Assembly (NCBI GenBank): GCA_023416315.1
Contig: JAEZIA010000410.1
Location: forward strand, 1-10,513
Direction: 5' to 3'
DNA from: Actinomycetes bacterium
GTDB lineage: Bacteria > Actinomycetota > Actinomycetes > Mycobacteriales > Mycobacteriaceae
DNA length: 10,513 nucleotides
In this document: in pieces, positions 1 through 8,124 of the stretch
Layout: the number at the start of each line of letters is the position of its first letter
Position numbering within the stretch: position 1 is the first letter of the stretch
The notes under the pieces: generated by a model
Told to the model about the DNA's origin: nothing
Database searches by the model: none
The model's input: only the letters and a program-made list of their open reading frames with translations
Translations under genes and position numbers: made by a program

Positions 1-3000
1 GGTCGGACTCGAGAGCCCCGTCGCCGACGAACTCGCGGATGCCGCAGCGTTCCACGACCGCGTCGTGGTAGCGCTCGACCAGCTCGGCCTCGTCGACCAG
101 CTCGCCGGTGGCGGTGTCATACCAGCCGGGCTTGGGATCGTCCTCCCAGGTGACCAGCCCGGTGGTCCAGGCCAGTTCGAGCACGCCGGCTGCCGACAGC
201 TCGTTGTCGACCTCCATCTCGAAGCGGGTGCGCGACGAACCGTAGGGGCCGAGTTCGGCGCCACCGACGATGACCACGAGGTCGGCCGGGTCGACGTCGA
301 GGTCAGCCCACTCCGGCGCGGGTGCCGGGACGGTGGGCCGCGGCGGGGACGGCAGCGCCGCGATGAGGTGATCGCCGGCCTCCTCGTCCTCGGCCTCGGC
401 GGGCGCCGCGGTCGCGGCTTCCCTGGCCTTGGCGGCCAGTTCGGCCAGATCCAGCTCCACATCGGCCAGTCCGCCGGTCAGGTCGGCCTGCACCGGCTCC
501 TGGGCGGCGGCGACCTTGGTGTCGACGTCGCACAGCGCCAGCAGCATGCTCGCCATCTCCTCGGTGGAGTAGGTCTGCACACCGGCAGCCTCGACCCCGT
601 CGACGATGACGTCGTTGTGGCCCATCAGCCCGGTGCCGCGGGTCCAGCCGATCAGCGCGTGCGCCAGGCTGACGCGCTGAGCCCATGACGTCTCGGCCTT
701 CCAGCGCGACACGACCGCATCCAGGGCGGCCTTGGACTCGCCGTAGGCACCGTCGCCGCCGAACATGCCGCGGTTCGGTGAACCGGGCAGCACGACGTGC
801 AGGCGAGCCGCGATGTCGCGGTCGGCGCCGATGTGGGACAGCCCGGCGATCAGCCGCTGCACGGCCCACAGCAGGACCTTCATCTCCATCTCGGCGCGCG
901 ATCCGGCCTCGGACAGGTCCCCGCCGACGCGCGGTGCGGCGAACGGGAACAGCAACGTCGGGGTCAGCGCATCCTTGAGGTGGATGGACTTGGGCCCGAG
1001 GCTCTCGGTCTGCTCCGTGCCGACCCACTCGACGAGTGCGTCGATGTCGCTGTAGGCCGCCATGTTCGCGGGCAGCACCCACAGCTTGGCGCCGAAGCGG
1101 GCGTTGTCGCGGTAGAGCTTGCGGTAGAAGGCCAGCCGGTCGTCGTCGAGCCGGGACGTGGTGGCCACCACCGTGGCGCCACCGTCGAGCAGCTGCGCGA
1201 CGACCGATGCGGCGATCGATCCCTTCGAGGCGCCGGTCACGACCGCGACCTCTTCGCTGTAGCGACCCTTGCCGGGGTTCTCCGCTCCCGCGGCGATGCG
1301 GGCGTACAGCGACGCGTGGATGTTCAGGCCCGCGGCCAGTGCCTTGCCCTGCCAGTAGGTGGCCTGGGTGCCGACGACGTGGCCGGTCCCCTCGAACCGC
1401 TCCGACAATCGGACCCAATCGGCCTCGATCTCGTCCTCGTCGGTCAGCCAGATCTTCGCGAGATCCTCACGCGCACTGGCCCACCGGTCGTCGAACAGCA
1501 CCGCCTTGCGGCCGTCGAACGCCGGAGCCACCAGACGCGGCCAGTCCGAGCCGAGCTCGGCGGTGACCAGATCGATCAGCTCCGCATCGGCGGAGGGCTC
1601 GGGCACGGACGCCACCGCGCCGTATCCCAGCTGGTCCAGGATCGTGCGCGCCGCGTTGGCCAGCACGCCGTTGCGTCCGGTGACCTGCTCGGCGAACTCA
1701 CCGAGTGCCGCCGAGTCGACGACCCCACCGCCACCACCCGCGGCGGACGGCAGCGACACCGGAATCCCGAGCCGGGCCCCGACCGCGGTCACGGCCGCGT
1801 CGATCACCTTGTCCACCGCGGCCGCATCGGCCAGGGCTCCGTCGTGCAGACCGCCGAGCGCTCCGCCGCGGACGCTGGATCCCTCGCGGGTGCCCAGCGC
1901 GACCTCGGCGGTGACGTGCTTGACCCAGCCGTCCCCGAGTTCCCAGGTCTTCTTGACCCGCTCGGCGATGTAGGCGGGCCGCTTGCCGGACGGCCCGAGG
2001 ACCGTGCGCAGCTGGTCGTTGATCGCGTCCGACAGCACCGGACCGAACGGCTTGTAGGTCCGGGCCAGCTTGGTGACCTGTCCCTTCAGACCCGCCAGGT
2101 CGGCTTCGGCGGCACCGTCGATGGCACCGAGATTCAGCTCCGACCCGAGATCGACCAGCATCTGGTTGCGCCGCGACGACGCGCCGTCGGTGATCGACTC
2201 GATGGAGTCGAGCGCCTCGATCTGGTCCACGCGGATCTTCGCCGACAGCGCGATGAGCGCCATCGTCGCGTCGGCCGCGTCGAACGTGATGTCGTCGGGG
2301 CGTGGAGCGCCCGCGGGCGCGACATTCGACGGAAGTCCGCCGCTGGGCGCCGCCGCCGGGGCGGGAGCCGCCTCCACCGGGGCCGCCTCGGCGACCGGCG
2401 CCGGCTCGTCGTCCGGTTCCGGATCGGTGTCGGTGGCGAACAGCACCGCGGCGTCACGCTCGGCGTTGAGCACCTCGGTGGTGTTGTGCGAGTACTCCGG
2501 CAACTTCAGCGTGTTGGCGGCCAGGCCCGCGACGGTCGGCGCGTTCTTGACGCCGATCTCCACGAACCGCTCGACACCGAGACCGCCCGCGGCCTCCTCG
2601 ATGAACAGCAGGTCCTGCGTCTCGATCCACCGCACCGGGCTGGCGAACTGCCACGCCAACAGCTCGATGACGATCTTGCGCATCAGCTCGCGCGGCTTCT
2701 CGTTGCGCCAGGTGTCGTAGTCGGCGAGCACCTCGTCGAGCGGCTCGGCCGGAACGAGTTCCCGGATCTCTTCGATGAAGTCGCGGTCCAGGGTGAACGG
2801 CCGCGGCACCAGGTTCGGGATGTAGCGGCCGATCAGCAGATCCGGATCGGCGTCCTGGGGCATCACCCGCTCGAGCGCACGCCGGAAGTCGGCGACACCG
2901 ACCCGCAGCACGCTGGAGTGGAACGGCACGTCGATGCCGGGCACCAGGATGAACGAGCGCTTGCCGCCGGAGATCTCGCGGCGCCGCTCGACCTCTTCCT

Positions 3001-6000
3001 CCAAGGCTTCCAGCCCGGCGACCGTACCGGCGATCGCGTACTGCGAGCCGCGCAGGTTGAAGTTCACGATCTCCAGAAATTCGCCTGTGCGCTCGGAGAT
3101 CTCGGCGACGAAGGCCTTGACGTCGTCGTCGTCGAGATCGATCTGCGACGGGCGGATCGCGGCCAGGCGGTAGTTCGACCGGCCCTGCGCGTCGCGCGGC
3201 ACGATGTCGTGCATCTTCGAACCGCGGTGGAACACCACCTCAAGCAGCGCTTCGAGCGGGTACACGTTGGACACGCATGCCAGCGCGGTGTATTCGCCGA
3301 CGGAGTGACCACAGGCGATCGCGCCCTCGACGAACGCACCCTGCTCGCGCATCTCGGCGACCTGCGCCGCGGCCACCGTCGCCATCGCGACCTGGGTGAA
3401 CTGCGTCAGGTACAGCACCCCTTCGGGGTGGTGGTAGTGCACACCCGAGGCGATCAGGCTGGTCGGGTTGTCCCGCACGACGTGCAGCACCGAGAAGCCG
3501 AGCGTCTCGCGGGTGAACTTGTCCGCGGTGTCCCACACCTTGCGGGCGGCCTTCGAGCGGGCACGCACCTCCATGCCCATGCCCTTGGACTGGATGCCCT
3601 GGCCCGGGAACGCGTACACGGTCTTCGGCGCGGCCAGCTGCGCGGTCGCGGCCATCACCAGCTCGCCGCCGACCTTGGCGGTGACCTCGACGATCTCCGC
3701 GCCGCGGTCGATGCCGACGCGGTCGACCCGGAACTCGATCTCGTCACCGGGCAGCACCATCCCCAGGAACCGGGAGGTCCAGCCGACCAGCCGTGCGGGC
3801 GGGGTGGCCCGGCCGTCGGTGGCGGTGACGGCGTGCTGCGCCGCCGCCGACAGCCACATGCCGTGCACGATGGGCGTTTTCAGCCCGGCCAGCAGCGCCG
3901 CGGTGCGGTCGGTGTGGATCGGGTTGTGGTCACCGGAGACCACGGCGAACGCGCTCATGTCCACCGGGGCGGTGACGACGACGTCGCGGCGACGGCGCCG
4001 CGGCGTGTCCGTGGCGTTGTCGGTGATGGCTCCGCCGGCCCGCGGCGGGTCGGCCAGCTCGGCGGCACCGGTACGGCCGCGGATCGCGAACCGCTCCCCG
4101 AGGGTCGCCAGCACGGTCCCGTCGGTGTCGGCGATGGACACCTCGACCGGGACGACCCGGCCGACCTCGGTGTCGGTGGCGGGCAGAGCCGTCGCGGTGA
4201 CGGTCAATTTGGACTTCTCCGCGGGCAGCTTGGCCAGCAGATGGGCGGCGTGGTCCAGGTGAACCAGGCTCAGCAGGCCCTCGACGACGGGGAAACCGTC
4301 GTCGGTGACGGCCGACCCGATCGCCGAGAACACCGCCGGCCAGCACAGGCCGACCAGCGCGTCGGGCACCAGGGTCAGGCCCGGCGCCAGCGGGGCGCCG
4401 AACGTGGCGGTGACGCCGGTGTGGTCGGCGACCTTCTGCGGGTCCCATTCGACGGTCACGGTCGCGCTGTTGTCGCGCACCGGGGGCAGCGCGTCGGGCC
4501 CGTCGACACCGGCGGCGATCGCCAGCACCGAACGCATCGCCTTCGCGGCGTCCTCGACGGTGACGATCGGGGCGCCGCCGTCGACGGTGGACGACGGCAG
4601 CGTGAAACGGATGTCGATCCAGATGTCGGACAGCGGCACGCTCAGCGTCACGCTTCCGTCCCCGGACAACTCCAGCCGCGCCCCGGTGTTCGGGTGCGTC
4701 GCACTCGGCTTGCCGGGCACGTCGTTGACCTGCCACTCACCGGGCGCGCCGATGCGGTGCACCGGGTTGATCGCGGTGCGCCCGGCCCACAGCACGTCGG
4801 GTGAATCGAGCACCACGGCCAGCGGTCCGCTGACGTCGGCGCGGGCCTGGCGGCGCGACACCACCGGCGTCGGCTCGGCGCCTGCGGCCAGCACGCGGTC
4901 GACGATCTCCTGCTCGAACCGGTCGAGCAGTTCGCCGACCGGTTCGTCCACCCGGGTGATGCCGGCGACGGCCTGGGTGCCGGGAATGATGCAGACCTGA
5001 TCGGCGGTATAGCGGGCATCGTGGGCCTGCCACAGCGAGTCGCTGCGCCACCAGCGCCGCACGTCCTTATCGATGACCGGCACGAAGTTGACCGGCTTGC
5101 CCAGCGTCTTGCACAGCTGGATGAAGAACGGCACGTCGGCCGGATGCAGCAGCACCTCACCGGCGTCGGGGTAGCGCTCCAGCAGCGCCTGCAGCGCCTG
5201 GTCGGGGTTCTCCAGCAGCCACTCGCCGTCGGCCGAGGACGCGTCGAACAGCGTCTCGATCGGACCGGTGTCCTTCACGTTGAGCCGGGCCTCGGCGCGC
5301 TGCAGCATCTCGGCGAAGCGGTCGCGCCAGGTGATGTCGAGCCACGGCGAGTCGTCGGTCTTGGTGTCGGCGGTGGAATCGCCGTCCCCGATGGACAATT
5401 CGACGAAACGCTGCAGCCACTGCAGGTAGGTCATCTCGCCGACGTCGCCGAAGTACGGCTTGGCGGTGACGGCCATCGCGGCGATGATCTCGTCGCGGCG
5501 CTCGGCGACAGCGTCGGCGTCACCGGCGACCTCGTCGAGCAGACGGCCGCAACGAGAAGCGGCATTGTCGATCTCGTGGATGTCGGCGCCGAGCTGGCTG
5601 CGCCCGGAAGCCATGCCGTTCACGGCTTTTCCGGCCCCGACCCAGTGATCGGTGCCCACGGTGTCGACCAGCAGCTGCTTGACGGCAGGCGACGTGGTGG
5701 CCTCCAGGCAGGCCATCGCGGCGGTGCCGACCAGGATGCCGTCGACCGGCATCAGCGGATAGCCGTACACCGCCGACCACCGGCCGGACAGGTACTCCGC
5801 GGCGCGCTCCGGCGTACCGATACCACCACCGACGCAGACCGTGATGTTGGCACGGCCACGCAGTTCCGAGTACGTGGTCAGCAGCAGGTCATCGAGGTCT
5901 TCCCAGGAGTGGTGGCCACCGGCGCGACCGCCCTCGATGTGCACGATGACCGGCTTGGTGGGCACCTCGGCGGCGATCCGGATGACCGACCGGATCTGCT

Positions 6001-7645
6001 CGACCGTGCCCGGCTTGAACACCACGTGCGCGATGCCGACGGTGTTCAGCTCGTCGATCAGATCGACGGCTTCCTCGAGCTCCGGAATGCCGGCGCTGAC
6101 CACGACACCGTCGATCGGCGCCCCGGACTGACGTGCCTTCTGCACCAGGCGCTTACCGCCCAGCTGCAGCTTCCACAGATAGGGGTCGAGGAACAGCGAG
6201 TTGAACTGGATCGCGCGGCCCGGCTCCAGCAACGTCTCGAGTTCGGCGATGCGCTTGTCGAAGATGGCTTCGGTGACCTGGCCGCCACCGGCCAGCTCGG
6301 CCCAGTGCCCGGCGTTGGCCGCGGCGGCGACGATCTTGGCGTCGACGGTCGTCGGCGTCATGCCCGCCAACAGGATCGGCGAACGGCCGGTGAGCCGGGT
6401 GAACTTCGTCGACAGCTTCACCGAGCCGTCGGGCAGGGTGACCACCGAGGGGGCATAGCTCGACCACGGCTTGGCGACCTCGGGGACCGCGCCGACGGTG
6501 AACAGGTTGCGCTGGCCACCGCGGGTGGCGGCAGGCACGATGCCGATGCCGAGGCCGCGGATCACCGGCGCGGTGAGCCGGGTGAGGATGTCGCCGGGGC
6601 CGAGGTCCAGGATCCACCGGGCACCCGCGTCTCCGAGGGCGGTGACCTCCTCGACCCAGTCCACCTGCTGGACCAGAATCGCGTCGGTCAGCGCGCGGGC
6701 CAGCTCGACGTCCAGGCCGACCGCGGCGGCCCAGCGGCCGACGATGTCGATGCCGTCGGCAAGTCGGGGCGTGTGGAAGCCGACCTCGACCTGGACCGGA
6801 TCGAAGACGGGCGCGAACACGGCGCCACCGCGGTTCTTGTTCTTGCGGTCGGCCGCCTCGGCGTCGGCGATCTGCTCGCAGTAGAGCTCGAATCGAGACA
6901 GCTGTTCGGGGGTTCCGGTGATCACGACCGAGCGCCGGCCGTTGCGGATCGAGAGCACCGGCGGCAAGACGGTGCGGACGTCCTGAGCAAACTCTTCAAG
7001 CAGGTCGTAGATGCGCTCCGGGTCGGCGTTGGTCACCGAGACCATCGGCGGGCGGTCACCGAGGACCGAAATCCCGCGGCGACGGGCCACCAAGGTGCCC
7101 GCGGCGCCGATCAACTGGGCCAGGGCCAGCAGCTGGACGTCGTTGGCACCGGCGGCACGCACCGCCTCCACGGCCAGCACACCCTGCGAGTGACCGGCGA
7201 CGGCGACCGGCGGGGCGGCGGCCAGATCCATGCCCTGGCGGGCCAGGGCGCGGATGGCGGCAATCTGGGTCAGCAGCACGCCGGGAACCGACACCGCCGC
7301 CGAGGTCAGCTGCTTGGCCGACGGCACCGCTTCCTCAGCGGCCAGCGCGCGGACCCAGCGCAGCGGCTCGAAGCCGATCGGACGGACCACCACCAATTCG
7401 TCGGCGACGGGCTCGAGCAGCAGCTCAGCCTCCCCGGCCAGGGTCGCCAGCTCGGACTCGATGCCGGCCGAGGTGACCAGCTCTTCCAGGGTCTCCAGCC
7501 AGGCGCTGCCCTGTCCGCCGAAGGCGACGGCATACGGCTCACCGGCGTTGAGACGGTCGACCAGCGCGTGCGTGGTGGTCTCCTTGGCGCCTCCGCGCCA
7601 GGCCCCGTCGCCCGTGGACAGCCTGTCGTGCTCGTGGATCGTCAC
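1..7645 (-). CDS. fas: Type I fatty acid synthase (FAS-I), 3' end beyond window
   Basis: Giant cytoplasmic multienzyme that builds and elongates fatty acids from acetyl- and malonyl-CoA and releases them as acyl-CoAs. I read 2,548 codons without a stop, and the protein closely resembles remembered M. tuberculosis Fas (about 3,070 residues). Domains in order: acetyltransferase (GQG 44-46, GHSQG with Ser153, His291); enoyl reductase with FMN barrel (LLAGMTPTT 425-433, GGRAGGHH 572-579, then VCVGGGIGT); hot-dog dehydratase (DHNPIH, Asp1239/His1244); malonyl/palmitoyl transferase (GHSVGEY Ser1448, His1576); Pro/Ala/acid-rich linker about 1740-1785; acyl carrier domain (Ser1823 in DGASS is the probable phosphopantetheine site, aligned to yeast FAS GGKS); ketoreductase (VTGASKGS 2136-2143, Tyr2301/Lys2305). 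About 520 residues, most of the ketoacyl synthase, lie beyond base 1. The GTG start gives the conserved MTIHEHDR N-terminus and no other in-frame start lies upstream before a stop. Five consecutive arginines (1216-1220) precede the dehydratase. In mycobacteria acpS usually follows fas. Confidence 0.97.
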   Translation of the reverse strand, partial: MTIHEHDRLSTGDGAWRGGAKETTTHALVDRLNAGEPYAVAFGGQGSAWLETLEELVTSAGIESELATLAGEAELLLEPVADELVVVRPIGFEPLRWVRALAAEEAVPSAKQLTSAAVSVPGVLLTQIAAIRALARQGMDLAAAPPVAVAGHSQGVLAVEAVRAAGANDVQLLALAQLIGAAGTLVARRRGISVLGDRPPMVSVTNADPERIYDLLEEFAQDVRTVLPPVLSIRNGRRSVVITGTPEQLSRFELYCEQIADAEAADRKNKNRGGAVFAPVFDPVQVEVGFHTPRLADGIDIVGRWAAAVGLDVELARALTDAILVQQVDWVEEVTALGDAGARWILDLGPGDILTRLTAPVIRGLGIGIVPAATRGGQRNLFTVGAVPEVAKPWSSYAPSVVTLPDGSVKLSTKFTRLTGRSPILLAGMTPTTVDAKIVAAAANAGHWAELAGGGQVTEAIFDKRIAELETLLEPGRAIQFNSLFLDPYLWKLQLGGKRLVQKARQSGAPIDGVVVSAGIPELEEAVDLIDELNTVGIAHVVFKPGTVEQIRSVIRIAAEVPTKPVIVHIEGGRAGGHHSWEDLDDLLLTTYSELRGRANITVCVGGGIGTPERAAEYLSGRWSAVYGYPLMPVDGILVGTAAMACLEATTSPAVKQLLVDTVGTDHWVGAGKAVNGMASGRSQLGADIHEIDNAASRCGRLLDEVAGDADAVAERRDEIIAAMAVTAKPYFGDVGEMTYLQWLQRFVELSIGDGDSTADTKTDDSPWLDITWRDRFAEMLQRAEARLNVKDTGPIETLFDASSADGEWLLENPDQALQALLERYPDAGEVLLHPADVPFFIQLCKTLGKPVNFVPVIDKDVRRWWRSDSLWQAHDARYTADQVCIIPGTQAVAGITRVDEPVGELLDRFEQEIVDRVLAAGAEPTPVVSRRQARADVSGPLAVVLDSPDVLWAGRTAINPVHRIGAPGEWQVNDVPGKPSATHPNTGARLELSGDGSVTLSVPLSDIWIDIRFTLPSSTVDGGAPIVTVEDAAKAMRSVLAIAAGVDGPDALPPVRDNSATVTVEWDPQKVADHTGVTATFGAPLAPGLTLVPDALVGLCWPAVFSAIGSAVTDDGFPVVEGLLSLVHLDHAAHLLAKLPAEKSKLTVTATALPATDTEVGRVVPVEVSIADTDGTVLATLGERFAIRGRTGAAELADPPRAGGAITDNATDTPRRRRRDVVVTAPVDMSAFAVVSGDHNPIHTDRTAALLAGLKTPIVHGMWLSAAAQHAVTATDGRATPPARLVGWTSRFLGMVLPGDEIEFRVDRVGIDRGAEIVEVTAKVGGELVMAATAQLAAPKTVYAFPGQGIQSKGMGMEVRARSKAARKVWDTADKFTRETLGFSVLHVVRDNPTSLIASGVHYHHPEGVLYLTQFTQVAMATVAAAQVAEMREQGAFVEGAIACGHSVGEYTALACVSNVYPLEALLEVVFHRGSKMHDIVPRDAQGRSNYRLAAIRPSQIDLDDDDVKAFVAEISERTGEFLEIVNFNLRGSQYAIAGTVAGLEALEEEVERRREISGGKRSFILVPGIDVPFHSSVLRVGVADFRRALERVMPQDADPDLLIGRYIPNLVPRPFTLDRDFIEEIRELVPAEPLDEVLADYDTWRNEKPRELMRKIVIELLAWQFASPVRWIETQDLLFIEEAAGGLGVERFVEIGVKNAPTVAGLAANTLKLPEYSHNTTEVLNAERDAAVLFATDTDPEPDDEPAPVAEAAPVEAAPAPAAAPSGGLPSNVAPAGAPRPDDITFDAADATMALIALSAKIRVDQIEALDSIESITDGASSRRNQMLVDLGSELNLGAIDGAAEADLAGLKGQVTKLARTYKPFGPVLSDAINDQLRTVLGPSGKRPAYIAERVKKTWELGDGWVKHVTAEVALGTREGSSVRGGALGGLHDGALADAAAVDKVIDAAVTAVGARLGIPVSLPSAAGGGGGVVDSAALGEFAEQVTGRNGVLANAARTILDQLGYGAVASVPEPSADAELIDLVTAELGSDWPRLVAPAFDGRKAVLFDDRWASAREDLAKIWLTDEDEIEADWVRLSERFEGTGHVVGTQATYWQGKALAAGLNIHASLYARIAAGAENPGKGRYSEEVAVVTGASKGSIAASVVAQLLDGGATVVATTSRLDDDRLAFYRKLYRDNARFGAKLWVLPANMAAYSDIDALVEWVGTEQTESLGPKSIHLKDALTPTLLFPFAAPRVGGDLSEAGSRAEMEMKVLLWAVQRLIAGLSHIGADRDIAARLHVVLPGSPNRGMFGGDGAYGESKAALDAVVSRWKAETSWAQRVSLAHALIGWTRGTGLMGHNDVIVDGVEAAGVQTYSTEEMASMLLALCDVDTKVAAAQEPVQADLTGGLADVELDLAELAAKAREAATAAPAEAEDEEAGDHLIAALPSPPRPTVPAPAPEWADLDVDPADLVVIVGGAELGPYGSSRTRFEMEVDNELSAAGVLELAWTTGLVTWEDDPKPGWYDTATGELVDEAELVERYHDAVVERCGIREFVGDGALESD

Positions 7646-7654
7646 CTTGTGTAT

Positions 7655-7659
7655 CTCCT
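7655..7659 (-). promoter_or_regulatory. Ribosome binding site of fas
   Basis: AGGAG on the minus strand, nine bases before the GTG start at 7645. It is a good anti-Shine-Dalgarno match at acceptable spacing and supports that start. Unlike the two genes to the right, fas therefore appears to be translated from a leadered mRNA. Confidence 0.75.
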
Positions 7660-7669
7660 GTAGTGCTCG

Positions 7670-7687
7670 TCGTCGCGGTCGTCGCGG
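7670..7687. repeat. Two tandem copies of a 9-base unit in the fas leader
   Basis: TCGTCGCGG occurs twice back to back (7670-7678 and 7679-7687), 11 bases upstream of the fas ribosome binding site. It may be simple slippage in GC-rich DNA; nothing shows a function. Confidence 0.6.
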
Positions 7688-7712
7688 CTTCGTTTCGTAT
7701 GTCGGTGTGGGC

Positions 7713-7728
7713 GATTCCCCGTCGAATC
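7713..7728. repeat. Inverted repeat GATTC-N6-GAATC
   Basis: Perfect five-base arms (7713-7717 and 7724-7728) with a six-base spacer, 68 bases upstream of the fas start. It would fall in the 5' leader if transcription starts further upstream. It could be a weak hairpin or a protein site; arms this short can arise by chance. Confidence 0.4.
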
Positions 7729-7942
7729 ACGGCCTCCGCGCGGTCCCCCCTGCGCGGGCGCCGGCGGACAACCCGGCTGCACTAAGAGTGTCATAAGAAG
7801 GCGCACCATTTTTCGTCGAAGATTGGTTACTGACGAGTTCTACGGACGGGTAACAGCACGATGGGTAACACCGCGCCGGACGGGCATCCAGAGCTTCCGG
7901 GACAAACGTCCTGCATGTAGGTGGTTACGGTCGAGTAGGCAC

Positions 7943-7954
7943 AACAGTGCTGTT
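7943..7954. repeat. Inverted repeat AACAG-TG-CTGTT
   Basis: Perfect five-base arms around a two-base centre. The same 5-2-5 geometry recurs with a different sequence at 8081-8092. A dyad this compact looks more like a site for a dimeric DNA-binding protein than an RNA hairpin, since the loop would be too small. The function is not known from sequence. Confidence 0.45.
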
Positions 7955-7960
7955 CAAAGC

Positions 7961-7979
7961 ACGATTGTTATCGAATCGT
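7961..7979. promoter_or_regulatory. Inverted repeat ACGATT-N7-AATCGT, candidate operator
   Basis: Perfect six-base arms (7961-7966 and 7974-7979) separated by GTTATCG. This 19-base dyad is of a size typical for TetR-family operators. Its right arm overlaps the GTTAC at 7978-7982. The word AGCACGAT, which runs into the left arm (7958-7965), also occurs at 7855-7862. This is the longest-armed dyad with a short spacer in the region and a reasonable FasR candidate, but I cannot confirm the match to the known operator. Confidence 0.5.
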
Positions 7980-7992
7980 TACCTGTGATTTC

Positions 7993-8022
7993 CGGGCCGC
8001 CCGTCGCGGACCGCGCGGCCCG
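7993..8022. repeat. GC-only stem-loop, 8-base stem and 14-base loop
   Basis: CGGGCCGC (7993-8000) pairs perfectly with GCGGCCCG (8015-8022). It begins about 100 bases beyond the stop codon of the DUF1906 gene, in the transcribed direction. No T-run follows on the minus strand, so it is not a canonical intrinsic terminator. It could still stall or end transcription from the DUF1906 gene, as has been proposed for T-less mycobacterial hairpins. Confidence 0.45.
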
Positions 8023-8080
8023 CCCAAGCACTTGCTCGGTTTTTCAGTCCACAATTGTTCACCAAAATGGCGCCGCTGAG

Positions 8081-8092
8081 TTTGCTGGCAAA
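8081..8092. repeat. Inverted repeat TTTGC-TG-GCAAA
   Basis: Perfect five-base arms around a TG centre, 32 bases past the DUF1906 stop on the minus strand. It has the layout of a small protein-binding dyad. It lies over 430 bases from the fas start, so a role at fas would need a distant promoter. Confidence 0.4.
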
Positions 8093-8094
8093 TC

Positions 8095-8110
8095 CTTACT
8101 AGTCGGTAAG
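8095..8110. repeat. Inverted repeat CTTAC-N6-GTAAG
   Basis: Five-base arms (8095-8099 and 8106-8110) with a six-base spacer, only 14 bases past the stop codon of the DUF1906 gene. It is AT-richer than a typical terminator stem and has no following T-run. It may be a weak 3' end hairpin or a protein site related to the GTTAC cluster. Confidence 0.35.
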
Positions 8111-8124
8111 TTTTGCGCTGTGAT

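Larger units (their letters stand above)
7826..7982. promoter_or_regulatory. Cluster of five GTTAC/GTAAC words, candidate operators
   Basis: GTTAC lies at 7826-7830, 7924-7928 and 7978-7982, and its reverse complement GTAAC at 7850-7854 and 7865-7869. The first GTTAC and first GTAAC form an inverted pair 24 bases apart, and the two GTAAC copies sit in a direct repeat GGGTAACA (7848-7855 and 7863-7870). By a rough composition estimate fewer than one copy is expected in the whole 479-base region. Binding by FasR or another regulator is a guess from the location upstream of fas. Confidence 0.45.
7646..8124 (-). promoter_or_regulatory. Upstream regulatory region of fas (non-coding, 479 bases)
   Basis: No convincing gene lies between the DUF1906 stop and the fas start. 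The stretch is visibly less GC-rich than its flanks, has many short inverted repeats (listed separately) and ends with the fas ribosome binding site. In M. tuberculosis and M. smegmatis the TetR-family activator FasR, which responds to long-chain acyl-CoA, binds inverted repeats upstream of fas; I infer that this region has the same role. On the minus strand I find no TANNNT -10 hexamer anywhere in it. The nearest is TATGAC (7795 to 7790) with a weak TTCGAC 19 bases upstream, so the transcription start is not assigned. Confidence 0.65.

Noticed and set aside
65..688. Open frame on the plus strand opposite the ketoreductase/ketoacyl synthase part of fas
   Set aside because: Antisense register of a clearly real gene, ended by a TCA sense codon; no recognisable protein.
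3986..4000. Run of five arginine codons in fas considered as a frameshift or repeat expansion
   Set aside because: The frame is intact on both sides, and the same arginine run precedes the dehydratase domain in M. tuberculosis Fas as I remember it.
797..4804. Very long open frame (1,335 codons) on the plus strand, opposite fas
   Set aside because: It lies in exact antisense codon register with fas, where stops can arise only from the rare sense codons TTA, CTA and TCA. Its product is low-complexity Arg/Gly/Asp/Val-rich sequence with no recognisable domain.
5021..7663. Open frame of 880 codons on the plus strand, opposite the 5' half of fas
   Set aside because: Same antisense register and the same explanation as 797-4804. 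It spans the fas start and ribosome binding site and shows no domain.
7539..7730. Possible upstream ORF on the minus strand overlapping the fas start
   Set aside because: GTG start without a convincing ribosome binding site, out of frame with fas, and its sequence is what fas codons give in another frame. A regulatory uORF is not supported.
7993..8022. Hairpin considered as a canonical Rho-independent terminator
   Set aside because: No T-run follows the stem in the direction of transcription of the DUF1906 gene. Kept only as a stem-loop of unknown role.
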